The notes under the pieces were generated by a model that saw only the letters and a list, made by a program, of their open reading frames with translations, was not told the origin of the DNA and did no database searches. Positions 32,912-45,000 of a stretch of DNA of 64,000 bases are shown piece after piece; position 1 is the stretch's first letter; each line of letters opens with the position of its first letter. The stretch is from Halichondria panicea. Taxonomy: Eukaryota; Porifera; Demospongiae; Suberitida; Halichondriidae. The translations under genes and the position numbers were made by a program. Location: contig NC_087377.1 of NCBI RefSeq assembly GCF_963675165.1, positions 10,216,632 to 10,280,631 of the forward strand. The letters are read 5' to 3'.

Positions 32912-34479
32912 ATGGCAGAATTAGAAGCTTTCTACTGTAGATCTATACATCTCTGCATGATTATATTATGTTGCTTTCTTCTCATGAGGACTGATGCTCA
33001 ACCTACCAATCCTTGCATCTCAGCGTTGAACTTGGAAGACGGTGGCAATGCTCAAGAAGGAATCATGGTTTTCATCACACCTGGTGCAAAAGTTGCTCAA
33101 GGAACTGATCTATCACTTCTCTGCTGTCTGTACAGTAGTCTAGATGGATTGAGCTTCCCTGATTGGACATTTGAGCCGGCCAACAATAGAGAGACTTTCA
33201 ATCTTTCAATGTATATAGGCCCTGAAGTATCTACTCATCCATACAATGGGAAGAGTTTGCTGTATCGAACCATGAGTGTAACTGCTACAGAACGTATTAA
33301 CAATACCATGGTCAAATGTGCAACGCCTGAACTTCAAGGTGCTTGGAACACAATTATTGTGATGGGTGAGTTTAATTACTCTAACAATGGATTTTTTTTA
33401 TGTTTGTTATTCCCTATAGGTCCACCCCCACCTCCCAATCCCGTGTTGGTCATCCAAGACACCCTTATTATAAGATGGGATCCAGTGTTTTCATGGCCTG
33501 AGTACCCAGTCACTGGATACAGAGTAATGCTACTTCGATCCAATGGACAGAAACTGCTTGATCAAAGATTAAACAGTACAAGCATCAGTATTTCACTACA
33601 ACAAGCCAGTCTGTTTGGAGTCTTTCTAGAAGAGTGTGAAGAGCTGGTGTTTTCTGTTAGTGCTACCAATGATCTCGGTGAAGGAGAACAGGGAAGCATC
33701 ACAGGAGGTCTCCCTAAAGCAAACGGTTTGCTAATCACTTGATTAATATTGTTAAGAACATTTTCTCCACTCTATAGGTCTGACGTCCTACAATTCTACA
33801 GTACAAGTTGTTGTACTCTTTAATCCTGAACTTGAACCAAGAGCTGAAATCAGTCTCAAGGTAAGAGTTAGACTGACACCTTTCACATTGCTCACATTGC
33901 ACTACAGACACCTTCTCTGTGCCCATACCAAACCTTGAATTACACACTCTTTAATATTATTGAGGGAGAAATCAACGGAAAACATCAAACAGTGATTATC
34001 AGTGACCAACTCAAGATTCAAGATTCACCAGTTAAAATTCTTATCAGCACAATGTCGTATCCCCGCCTCAGTTTTCAGCACAAAAAGAATACACTGTTTA
34101 CGTCTACTTAAGCACTGCTGGTGGGGGAAAGTCTTTTCACTGAATCAACCAATTTCAGTAAGTTGCATTTACATGTACACAAGTCGAACATTCTTTATTT
34201 TCAGCTTCCAATGTTTTGTCAAGAATTATTGAAATTGAAGGCCTGTCGATTGACGATAGACTGATACTGGCCATTATCCTGACGATCTTGTTAACTCTGG
34301 TTGTTGGAGTCTCCATTGGTGTCTTCAGTGTGCTGGCTGTGAAAAAGTGCAGGAGGTCTGAGAAGATCATTCTGAAAGCTGAAACTGAAATGAGACCACC
34401 ACCTGGAGTACAAGAAAGCACTAAACCACAAGAGAACCTTGCCTATGGTCATGGACATGTACATAGTTTCAAGCAATGA
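32912..34479 (+). pseudogene. Ig-FN3 receptor copy with a stop before the membrane helix
   Basis: Exons 32912-33365, 33420-33725, 33778-33860, 33908-34157 and 34205-34479 mirror the intact minus-strand gene with the same phases. Exon 1 has a signal peptide (MAELEAFYCRS, then hydrophobic residues) and an Ig-like domain. Exon 2 is an FN3 domain (TLIIRWDPVF, LVFSVSATNDLGEGE). In exon 4 a 1-bp loss near 34071 shifts the frame and gives TAA at 34109-34111. A 1-bp gain in a G run near 34126 would return to the original frame, so the membrane helix and tail (ending GHVHSFKQ) are still open. As it stands the product would be about 348 residues, secreted and lacking the helix. It may be a pseudogene or a soluble form. 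Confidence 0.75.
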
Positions 34480-34799
34480 GTCAGTCGAGTGCTGTTTTGG
34501 TAATTGGCTCATATACTCAATGTTTCCATAAAAAATTACTATCAGTTTTACCTTCTGCTGACGCTCCTAGATATACAAAGTGCAGTTTTATTTGTTTGTA
34601 CGCTGTAGCATATTTTCATTTGTACATTTTGCTTGCATTCCCGGTTCAGTTGCACGTGCATGGCTTATAGAGTCAGTAACCGAACCCACCAGGCATCATG
34701 ATCTCTATGCTGGTGCCAGCTAACAGTGCATGTAATGCACGAATATGATTGATTGCAAATGGCTATACTATCGAACGAAAACTTGGATAGATCAAGACG

Positions 34800-35950
34800 C
34801 TTCCAGTCCGACCTGTGTTCGCTTGAAAAAACTAGCAGTTTGGTTTACGCAAGAAGGTATCGATCCTTGTTTGTTGCATACACAAACTATAGAGCTAACT
34901 GACACGAGCTGAGTACAATGTAGACGGAGTACTGAGAGCACTAGCAGGCCAATTTTTCTCGGAAGGGAGAAGCTAGGTTCAGTTAGGGGGGAAAACGGCC
35001 TGTTGTCTGACTCTGTCGTATACCATAGATATAAGAAGGGAGAGGGATATTGTAAATGCAATGTAAATAGTATTGACGATCCGTGTTTCGATCAACGTTT
35101 TGTTCTTTATTTCCTCCAGCCCATGCTTCTAGCTAGTCTCGCAAGCCCTGCCCCTTCACTCACTCAGGATCTGGCAACAGTGTGCATGTGGAGTTGTCCC
35201 AGTGGAATTTAATTACATATTCACTCTTCAACGCCCACTCTATATTGGGCATGGCAGCTTAGCTGCTCAACCTATCAGCTAGCCTCAATCCCAGGCCGAG
35301 TTTTCGCTTATAAAAAAATTATAATGGTTAGGCGAACAATTAGGCCTGGTAATAGCTGTCTGCGCATGCATTAAATTTTCCTCATATTTGTGGTCGGTAA
35401 AAGTAAACCAATAATTGAACTTTGTACATAGAACATTCACAAAGTGCATGAGTGCCGTATAGTGGGTATATTTTGAGGGTATAAATTTTCACGGATTTAG
35501 AATAGCAGCCTTTTTGCAGCATGCATGCATGCGATATTAAATTTGCGGTACATGCTTAATCCGCGAAAACAACAAACATTTATACCCTCGAAATATACCT
35601 ATTATAGAATACGGTATACAAAAGATGCACATAATAAGAAGCTGCTTCACAAGGGGAGTTGCTGGTTGTGCTGCAGCACGATTATAGTGACCCTGGAAAA
35701 CTTCAGGATGATTGAATGCCTTCTTTTCAAGAAGGTTTAGCAGGCTGCTGGACCTCTCTGATTCTAGGCCCCTATTCGTAACTCAGGTAAACCTTGCTTT
35801 AAGTAACAAGTAAAACCAAAGACAAAAAGAAGGTTTAAACCCTTTCCTCACACTGTCCAGTCACGTCCGTTAGTATAGCCAAGAGGAGCACTGTTGGGAT
35901 AGCTGGATATTAGCCATTGCTCTTGTGCAGAGAAGTAGACATTCTATAAT
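34800..35950. other. Intergenic with a diverged TIR element
   Basis: No gene is seen. At about 35456-35625 the sequence CCGTATAGTGGGTATATTTT and its approximate complement near 35600-35625 bound a 165-bp element related to the one at 3863-4093. Inside is a repeated ATGCATGC. Confidence 0.5.
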
Positions 35951-36130
35951 ACGTGTACAGTATAGACTCCCGCTATTCCGGCTCCCTGAAGTACGGCCAC
36001 CTCGATATACCGGCCATTTGGCTTGGCACGGAATGCTAGCTATAAAAAAAATTATGTTTACTGCACAAAACTCACCCTGAAGTACGGCCACTCGCTATTC
36101 CGTTTACCAGCCAGTGCTGGCTGTCCCAAA

Positions 36131-36453
36131 CTAGTTGGGCGGAGCCCGACCGTCCCTGACGGGAGGTCGGGTTGCAAGCCTATCTGGGATTTGTTCTAGC
36201 GCCACTATAGTGGGGCCTTATGAGATTGCAGCATTTTTCACGTGGCTTGGTTACACTTCCGCTTGCATCTAGTTGCAAAACCGCATGCAGTATTGCTGTG
36301 CCATCCTTGTGGTTTACACGTCATCAAGTCGGTTAACACCCACTTGAGAATAATAATATTCATAGCAGTACTACATAATGCGCAGAACAAATCCCAGATA
36401 GGCTTGCAACCCGACCTCACTCCCGTCAGGGACGGTCGGGCTCCGCCCAACTA
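36131..36453. mobile_element. hAT-like MITE with 8-bp target duplication, copy 2
   Basis: It starts CTAGTTGGGCGGAGCCCGAC, and its inverted end is intact over about 65 bp. The flanking exact repeat is GTCCCAAA at 36123-36130 and 36454-36461. The related elements at 14065 and 43775 read CCCCAAA without interruption, so the pre-insertion state is known. It is inserted in the pogo/Tigger-type element. Confidence 0.92.
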
Positions 36454-36548
36454 GTCCCAAACAGGGTTTTCAATGTAATTTTATACGTGTATTACGGCCG
36501 GATATGACGTTTTGGGTGTGGTTTAGCAAATAAAATTGAATTACACTT

Positions 36549-38285
36549 AAACGAGCATGCTGACTATAAAAGGGCGTGCCGTGGGCAGCTCTGACCGGAA
36601 GCAACCAAAAAATGACAAAATGGCAACAATGAATATTCTTGAGTCTTGAAAAAGACGCCCTTGACAGTTATAATGCACATTCTTTACATTTTTATATTCT
36701 TCTTTTGATACGCCTTCTTCCGCTCTCTCACGAGATAGACACAAACTAAAAACAAAAAATGGCTGTCAAAAGTTTATTTCAAGACTGAAGTCTGTTCTCA
36801 ACCTCAAAAGAAGCCAACTGGAGGTTCCACAGGAGCTGAAGTTCGAGACTGAAGATACCAAGCAAGTCTTTGTAGGTATAATTGACAGTGCTAAGCGTTA
36901 TCTCTGGCAAGAGATGCATTGGCCCAACGTAAGGATCTGACAAACTGATGCTGTTGTTGAAGATGTGGACATAAATAACTCAAGTAAGTAGTCCATAGGT
37001 CTATAGTAAAAGTACTAGTCTAGTATAAAGTAATGTGACTTCATCAACCTGCGAACGCTTTTTCGCTTCTTAGCTTGTTGTTCATTTTTCATGGATAAAG
37101 TAACGAAGAGGAGAGTTGAAAGTCTGTAGGGAAAGACCTTTGTATAATATCTATTTGCAGTTTGTTCGTTCATATATACAGTCATGCCTCAGTTGGGCAT
37201 GCACAAGGTATACGGTAGTGTGTCTGTGTGTGTGTAGATCGACTGTTACAGCTGCTCGATGATAAATGAAGCTCGAAGAATTTCTGTATAATTATTGTAG
37301 GCTGCTAATCATAATTATTTCTTGAATTGCAATTAGTTGGGTTTGCAAAATAATACTTACGGTTATGTTTGCTTACTTTGAAAGCTAGTACAACTTGTGT
37401 GTAGCAAAATAGGGGAATAACGAGAAATAAAAAGAATTAAGCATTATCCACCAGGGCCGATGAATCCATCTAAAATGTTGTAAATTATATGTGCAGTGTA
37501 TTCATTAATAATGGTACTGCATGTAGCTTCATTGCCCTTTCAGTAACATTCATTTTTTTCTCAGGTCGCGTTGAAGGACGCTTTGAAGGACTGCGACTGC
37601 CTTTGCTTGTTGACAGTCTCCCTGGATACATCATCAACCTATGTATAAAATGTAAGTATTACTTCTGTATCAAGCATATATCCCTAGCTCTTTGCTGGGG
37701 GGAGGAGAGCCTCACTATCTGGTGGCATGCACTCCACTTGCCCTATTAAAATGGTAGTAAAGAATTTGTTTGATATAGATGTACTGATATTCATATAAAT
37801 CCTTTTCAGAATCAAACTTTCGGTGAATTTCCACAATGGCACAGTTTCAATGCCGTCTATTATGCAAGAAAGCAAGCTTCCTAACTCTTCCACAACGTGC
37901 CCTGGAGTATGCTCACTGTAGCTGACTTGGAGCTGAAAAGATTCCTTTATTGTGCATTGCCTTTTGCTGTATATACATAAAGTATTTGTCAGCCATTTAT
38001 TTTATTTTTTTGTTTTTTGTTTCTGCTTCTGGTAAAAAAGAAAAACTACCAAGAATGTATTTCCCTTCCCTTTGTGTATATTTTTTAGTGTTCACAGTGT
38101 GTAGTGAGTGGGTTCTGAGCGATTTTGCGCAAGAGAAAAAACAGCTCGTTACTAAGGCTTGAATGAAAATTTAGGGGTCAAAGGTTGCGCCCACGGCAGC
38201 TCTTTTTATACTCAAAACTCGCTCCGAGTTCCGGAAGTTGCTAATCCGGTAATTAAAGCCAACATGCTCGTTTAAATAGAGAACA
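36549..38285. mobile_element. 1.7-kb segment with TTAAACGAGCATG inverted ends and exon-like parts
   Basis: TTAAACGAGCATGCTGACT at the left and the complement of AGCCAACATGCTCGTTTAA at the right bound the segment. Near both ends GCCGTGGGCAGCTC or its complement recurs. Inside, 37567-37651 looks like an exon between tttttctcag and AAATgtaagt (frame with EGRFEGLRLPLLVDSLPGY). Another begins at about 37811 after ccttttcag, and an open stretch lies at about 36763-36940 (KRSQLEVPQELKFETED). No transposase motif is recognised; these may be captured host-gene pieces or relics. Confidence 0.45.
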
Positions 38286-38689
38286 AAATGATTCATTATC
38301 CTACATTATCCTCGAGACAAGAACCGCAAAAGTAGTCATTAGATTCGAGGTAAGGTCGTTATTAAGCCGCCGCTATTTTCTGAGCTGCAGCCACCTCGCT
38401 ATTCCGGCCAAGCTGCATGGTCCCAAGGGTGACCGGATTAACGAGAGTCTACTGTACATATTAAATTTATCGTATTAAACAGGTTATAGTATCATTGTCG
38501 ATCCCTCTGTTCGAGCTGATGATGGCAGCACCAAATCTTCTAGCTCACACTCTTCCCTTGATCCACCATTTAATACTTTAGATAGATCAATGGGGTGAAA
38601 CTACCTAGATCTTGCCAAACAAAAAGCATAGCTTTCTGGGGTGGGTGGGGCTTATTGCTGACTCAGCACTTTACTTTTGTCAGGCACAA

Positions 38690-39050
38690 ACTACTCTAGC
38701 TCAGCTTTGCAAGATTTACTGACTTTGCAATTGCTCCACCATGTACTATACTCTATCTAGATTGAGCCCAGTATGTGTCAGTAATAACTCTAGCTGTGTA
38801 TAGTTCTGGCAAAAACGGAAATAGATTACACTTGCCGAAAATCAAATTGTTGGACAGTAACGGTTTTTTCTAGTGATCATGCACGGCTCCGACTGAAAGC
38901 GACTTGGCCCATCCAAATTTTTGCTGATTAGTAGTCCCATAGCCATCTGTTAGTGTGTGCAGTTAATTAGAATCAATATCGTTTTGTTCGTGCATTATAC
39001 GCACTTTTAGCTGACGATTATATTGACGTCTGACGAAACTCGGTAGATAA
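38690..39050 (+). repeat. Interspersed repeat; inverted copy at 46.6-46.99 kb
   Basis: Blocks such as CTCCACCATGTACT, GAGCCCAGTATGTGTCAG, GGAAATAGATTACAC, AAACTGTTC-like and GCATTATACGCAC recur in reverse complement at 46600-46990. It is about 370 bp and non-coding. A weaker relative may be at 34800-34930. Confidence 0.7.
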
Positions 39051-40150
39051 GTCTACTCTATAGTGTACGAATATCTATTGTAAATACGACTATAACATGT
39101 AGCTGTATAGCTGTATAGTGATTATTTGTTTGCTATAATAACGCAGCGACTTTAACAAAATAGCTTTTGTGCATGCACAGAATACCATATTGTATGTCAC
39201 ATGTACTGACTGCCTCCTATCCACTATATACAGGTGATGGCATGCTGATATGCTTAACAAGAAGATGAATGTGATGGTATACCTTTGCAAGCAAAATGTT
39301 GTGCCTTCAGCACCCTCCTATGCATTTCCTAGAAACGCCACTGACACATGCAGACACACAGACATCTATCGTATTAATTATATCTATACATCACTGCGTA
39401 TGCGCATAACTATATATATACAGTGTATACCCAGCACCACATTCAACGTGCAATATAATGGTATCCTGATGTTCATTAATTTGTGAGACACCTGCATGCT
39501 TGAAAAGCATCATAGCTGACATTATACATGACACATTGTATGGAATTCCAAAGTGGACAAGATTCGATACTGGATTGTCAAATTCGTTGACTCACAAAAA
39601 CATATGTTTATGGCTCCATATAATTAATTTTCACTCAACATTAAAAACCAAGTTTGGGACATGCAGCCAGTGCTGGGCCAGTATACGGGATAGCGAGTGA
39701 CCGCATTTCAGGGCGAGTTTTGTGCAGTAAAAATCTAGCCAGTAATCTGTGCCAAATCAAATGGCTGCAGTGGTATATATCGAGGTGGCCGGATTAACGA
39801 GAGTTAAACTGTAGTCCTATATATAATTATACACACAAAACTTGTGAGTTCTTATACATGTATATTATGTATACTAGCACCCTAGCTCATGAATTGATTC
39901 GAATCCTTATAATCACATTGCTATTAATTTTATGGAATGAGTTGTATTTAGTAGCAGAAGGCTTGTTTTTGTAAATGTAGTTCATAGTGCAAGTGAACTG
40001 TCCATTATCGACACGTCAAGTGCATACACCTGACTTGTTGAAGTACACCTGTTGAACATGTCAACGATGGACACTATTAATAGGTATTTGATGAGTATAT
40101 AACACAAAAATTGTGTGTGTTCCAACAAAAGGAAAAAATCTGTTTTGGTT
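39051..40150. other. Intergenic with one pogo/Tigger-type right end
   Basis: About 39660-39811 carries the right half of the 13918-14275 family (GGCCGGATTAACGAGAGTT, then ACTGTA), with no matching left end nearby. The rest shows no gene. Confidence 0.55.
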
Positions 40151-41108
40151 ATGGGAGTTCTATTCAACATCATTCTCTGTGCCCTAGCTAGCACTGTTGC
40201 TGGTCGATACAACAGGTACTGTTATACGAAATGGATGGACAGAGACAATCCTTCGGGAAATGGTGATTACGAAAATTTCTCACTTGTTTCAAGGACAACA
40301 GTTTGCCCCCAACCTGTCGGAATTCAATGTCAAACCACAACTGGAGCTCCCTACCATAGCACAGGTGAAAATTTAACTGTACTTGTGACTTACAATTGTT
40401 TTAGTCATCATCACACAGTATACTATACTAGTTAGGTGTCTCGTTGGTTCACATTTTTCTTGTTTGTACAGGTGACGTTCTCTCAATTGCTTGCGAGCCT
40501 CGACGTGGCTTAGCATGCATTAACAGTAATCAAGGGACTACTGGGTCTGGGTGGTGGAGAATTCAGAAGAAGTGCAAGGACTACAGAGTGAGGTACCTTT
40601 GCCCCGAGGGAAGCATTCCAGACACCAGAGGCATTGTTTGTAATTACTTCTATGAAACACCTTTCACGGACCGTGATAATCCATCGGGTCGCTGTGACTG
40701 TGAGACAATTAACCGCCCCCAAAATTCTTGTCCTGGAGGAGCTGCACCGGCTGGAATAAGGTGTAATGATGTGAGAACCAGTAGAGACTTTGCTGTGTTT
40801 GGGCAGAGGATGACCTGTAAACCTGATGTGAGTGAGCACAATAGGCTAAAAATAACCCGTTTCAGTTTATTGATTTGGCACATGTTAACAAATTTAATGT
40901 ATAAGGTGTCGTATATAGATCTATAATTATACTCACACAGGAAGGAGGGTATTGCTGGAACAGAGACAATTCGGGAGGCTGTAGAGATTACAAAGTGCAG
41001 TACATATGCCCTTATTTGGGCCAAGCACAGCAATTATCTGAGGGGGAGACCCTGGAAGAAGACTTTGAAAGAGTGGTTGCCGCACACTCTGCTGAACATA
41101 CAATGTGA
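40151..41108 (+). CDS. Secreted protein with two mucin-type WxxW domains
   Basis: Three exons (40151-40364, 40472-40827, 40941-41108) with matching phases encode 245 residues. The start is ATG at 40151 (MGVLFNIILCALASTVAG, a good signal peptide). An upstream GTG is in frame but is not a likely start. Domain 1 runs WMDRDNPSGNGDYE, VCPQPVGIQC, GLACIN and CKDYRVRYLCP. This is the pattern of the WxxW module found in gel-forming mucins and CILP (Pfam Mucin2_WxxW). Domain 2 is shorter: FTDRDNPSGRCDCE, APAGIRCND, a cysteine-rich stretch and CRDYKVQYICP. An acidic tail follows. It probably acts in extracellular matrix or mucus; that role is inferred from the family. It ends 1 kb downstream of, and convergent with, the adhesion GPCR. 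Confidence 0.85.
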
Positions 41109-42086
41109 ACATAACAATTTAATACGTAAATGTAACTCGAGAGACGGAAAAAGTTTAGTACAGAGTTATAATTTAACGCTGAAAAAATTATTATCGATAA
41201 GAAACGTTTGTTAAACTGCCATAGAAATTAACTCGTTACTGCATTCATAGAAATGTCACAGAGAGCGCACAAAGTGGCTAAAACTTTAACTGGGGTTCGA
41301 AAGGGACCCATGGCCCCTCGTTTCGGTACTTTTAAAGGGTTCAGCACGCACCCTGAGACGTGATTTGACAGGTAACCGATCGAGGGTATATATACACTAC
41401 GGTTTTGTACCAACCTCCAACCTCTATTATAGGTGTGGTCCTGTAGATCCAAGCTAGAGTACTTTGAGGCAGCCGAAAAAATATTAAGAATCCCCTGTTC
41501 ATGTATTCCAGCCATTATGCGGAAAAGGGAATTAAGGGGTTTCACTAGGTTATAGCTATAATTATAGTGGGGAAGAAAGGAAAGAGAGTGGGCTTGTCTG
41601 GCCACGTCAGTCATCACGCCCTCGGATCCACCTTCGTATTGGCAAAAAAAGTAGTTGGGTAGGAGACTAAGTGCATGAGGGATAGTGGGGGGAAGTACGT
41701 AGGAGAAAGCCAAGTGAATTAAGTATAGTCTCGCAAACATCGGGTCTAGCTTCTGCAAGACTATATACGCGGTTAATTTATAAGTGGAGAATATACTAGA
41801 CATGATTGTTAGATGATTTAACGCAGGGCGCACCCTGTTCCACAACCCCACCAATGTATATATTTTTTGGTTCCGCCCCTGCTGACGTACGTACATACTG
41901 TTCATAGTGCAACAACCAAAGAGAGTAGATTTTTTGTGTGTGCACATTTTTACAATGTGTGCAATAATTGAAAACACACACAACTGCACATGCACTGTCA
42001 ATCCTATGTATACAACCTACTGGTTGTATACTAATACTAGGTGATCCACCTGTCTAGACATGAATTTAAGGTAGATCTATACCAAA
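41109..42086. other. Intergenic between convergent genes
   Basis: A 257-codon minus-strand open frame (41228-42001) crosses this stretch. It has no recognisable domain, signal or repeat, and part of it (near 41800-41880) looks like dispersed repeat sequence. It is not called as a gene. Confidence 0.45.
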
Positions 42087-45000
42087 TTATTTTTTCCCGA
42101 GGCAGAAATTGATGCAACGCTTCTTTTGCACTGCTTTAGGAAGTTTTTGACCTAAAAATTAGAAGAGATCTAGACATAAAAATGCTAAAAAATGAAACAC
42201 GCACCTTTTCACTCCTGAGCACATGGAAGATGAACACGAACAGGCCTTGCAGTGAGTTAAAGATAGAAAACAACCATGCAAACACAATAGTGCTGCTGTT
42301 GACTGAAAGTAGACCAAACACCCAAGTCATCCCGAGCAATGGAAGGAGAATTATAGTGGCCTTGAAGAGTTGTCTACATGCATATACAAGCATTGGAATC
42401 AAGGTGTTACTGAATGATGCATGCACGGATGACACACTCACGAGAATAATTTTAAAAATTCCTTTTTCCCAGTTTTTTGCATGGTTGATTTTCTCAGATT
42501 ATAGACACTGCGCAAAGCAGCCAAGAGGAAAAACACATTCACCTGTACAGTATAGTCGTCATATAAAGGTTAAATAAAATAAACTGATGAGTGCAGATGT
42601 GTACTCTCAAAAACTGCTGCTTTACAATGACAGCCTGATGTGTACTCAGCAGAGTCAAAAACTGCTGCTATATATTATATACACTATAGGTGCATTTGCA
42701 AGCTATTTAGAGATCTCACCAGAACAACTAGTAGCATTGGTACAACAAATGCCCATATGGCTCCTTTATCACCAGCACCAACGGCAATCCAACAACTGTG
42801 CATTGTATAAAAATGAATAAATTTGACAGTTGTAAAGGTTTGTAATAATTACACGAAGGGGGAAGCGCTGTATGTATATGTTGTAACATGCATACAGTTA
42901 TGAATTTGGAGATGAGGTTCCATTGAATTATTAATTATCTAACTTACTACTCTTCTGTGCCATACTGGTCATGAATAATTCCAGCAGATATAGCCACTGG
43001 TATCACTGGAACACCTGCAAGAAACATACCCAATGCACTCAACGGAATGCTCATCACCGCACATGCATGCATGTATAAATGGATGAACCCTCCACCCAGT
43101 TCGAGGGGTATAAGAAATTCACGCATTTATTATAAAAGAGAGGTTGTCTTCTTTATTGTGCTCAAAGGCTGACAGTGCATGGGCAAGAAAAGATAAGCTT
43201 AGCTGCAGTTAACCTCGTTCCCAACTTCATTGTCTCTAAAATAGTATTTTTCTTAAAGAAAAATCGGCCTTGGGAGGCTAAGCTGCAGTATGACATGTGC
43301 AGTATATTAGTTTAGCCAAGCATGCAGTGAAAGTGGTTGCTCATGCACATACTTTAATTATGCATTCATGCATGGTATATATAGTATATATGCATCGATT
43401 GTGCAAAATATTTTTAATTACCCCATCCAATAATAAAGAATATCCACCATTTCTTGAATATTCGGTTGAAGACAAGCACCAACATCAGATAGAGCATGAT
43501 TCCCTCACACAGCATCCAAAAGAACACAGTAGTGAACAGGTAGTGAAGAAGAGCAGCCACAAACACACACGCTCCCTGCAAGTCATGGAGAATTATAGAA
43601 TCAATACAGTATAAACTCTCGCTAATCCGGCTCTCTGAATTATGGTCATCTCGATAATTATATCAGCCGTTTTGTTAGGCACGGATTGCTATATAGCTAG
43701 CTAGATCAATATTGCACAAAACTCACCCTGAAATGCGGGCCACCTCGCTATTCCGTATAATTATACTAGTCAGTTCTAACAGCCCCAAACCAATATAGAA
43801 TTATATGCATGAGAGTAAAGGCCAAGTCGCGGATCCTACTGCATATATATACAGTAAAGTTTGGAACAACAGTGAACAATCTTTGTGAATGAGCCAAATA
43901 AGCAGACACTTCGCTATCTGTATAACAGGCAAGGATCGTGATATCATAAAAGTATACTGACATAAGTATCTGCAATCTTATTTTGCGATATGCCATATAA
44001 ACACTCGCAAAGTTCGCAAATGGAGTAGTATTATAATTATATAAGACTTGCTCATAAATATGAATTTCAGTATACATGTTGTCCGTTAAAATTTTAAGGT
44101 AAACTGTACCAGCTAATAAAACTGCATAATTTATAGATACACTGACGACTCAAGTGATACCTCGCTGGCCACAGCAGTCTCTACTCCTGACAGGAACACC
44201 ACGTAACCAAGGAGCAAAGAAATAGACAGGTTGAGATGGATGAAGTTATGCACCTTGGTCAGCAGTTCTTTTCTAAACATCAATAGCATAATTATAGCAA
44301 GGTTTTATAATGTATATGCACAGCTATATAATTACCTCAACGTCAAGAAATAGAGGATAGACAACAGAAGAAAGAAGATGGAGATGGAACAACCAACGTA
44401 AGTCACCACCGATAGAGCAAACCTATTTTCTGGAATTGTGTCCTACAAAAGATTAAACGTAATTATAGAACAGTTTTTTTACTAATTTTGCGTGGTTATT
44501 GGATTAGTATTCACTGCATGAGGCTCACATTCAGTGCTCCAGTGACATCCATTAGAACAGCAAATGCTGTGAAATGACTGCTCTCACAGACAATATTATA
44601 CACTCTCATTTGCTCATCTTCATCCAAACTGACTGTAATCACACCTTCTGTGGACCACCTGCTTTTGGCCGCATCACTGACAAAATAAATCTTTGACAAC
44701 AATAAACATTAGAAGGACATGCAGCTCACCTAGAAACACTCCAAAATACACATTTTGCATTTTCAGCAACTTCGTCCTCAGAGAACTGCACACACAAGCA
44801 TGAATTAGTGTTGCTTGTAAATCCAACTACCTGTTGGGTGGTGAATCTGAATGTTGCCTGTGTCTGGGAGTTATTTAACTTTACATTGGAGAAGACTTGA
44901 CTAGAAATAACCTGTGATACTGGTCTGGTCGTGCTCCTGTGTAAGCATACAATGAGACTGAGCAGAACATGACTTAGCATACTGCTGATAATATACATTT

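Larger units (their letters stand above)
29690..34800. repeat. Inverted duplication, two ~1.9-kb arms
   Basis: 29690-31650 (minus) and about 32900-34790 (plus) are inverted copies that include the whole Ig-FN3 gene and about 300 bp of 3' flank. Flank landmarks are the AGTATATGAGCCAA region, GCATGGCTTATAGAGTC, and the TAGTATATAGC segment. The 1.25-kb centre is unrelated between arms and holds blocks from other duplications. Confidence 0.85.
35951..38457. mobile_element. Composite pogo/Tigger-type element with nested insertions
   Basis: The left end CAGTATAGACTCCCGCTATT (from about 35953) and the right end, whose complement is CAGTAGACTCTCGTTAATCC (to about 38455), are bounded by TA. Subterminal words (GGCTTGGCACGGAATGCT, CACCTCGCTATTCCGGCC) match the 358-bp element at 13918-14275. 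The interior is expanded to 2.5 kb by the hAT-like copy at 36131-36453 and by a segment with its own inverted ends (36549-38285). Confidence 0.75.

Noticed and set aside
40510-41033. Minus-strand frames of 109 and 127 codons
   Set aside because: They lie opposite the WxxW exons and have no domain signal.
41228-42001. 257-codon minus-strand open frame
   Set aside because: Composition is not protein-like, it has no domain or signal, lies between two well-supported genes and includes dispersed-repeat sequence. Its length alone is not enough.
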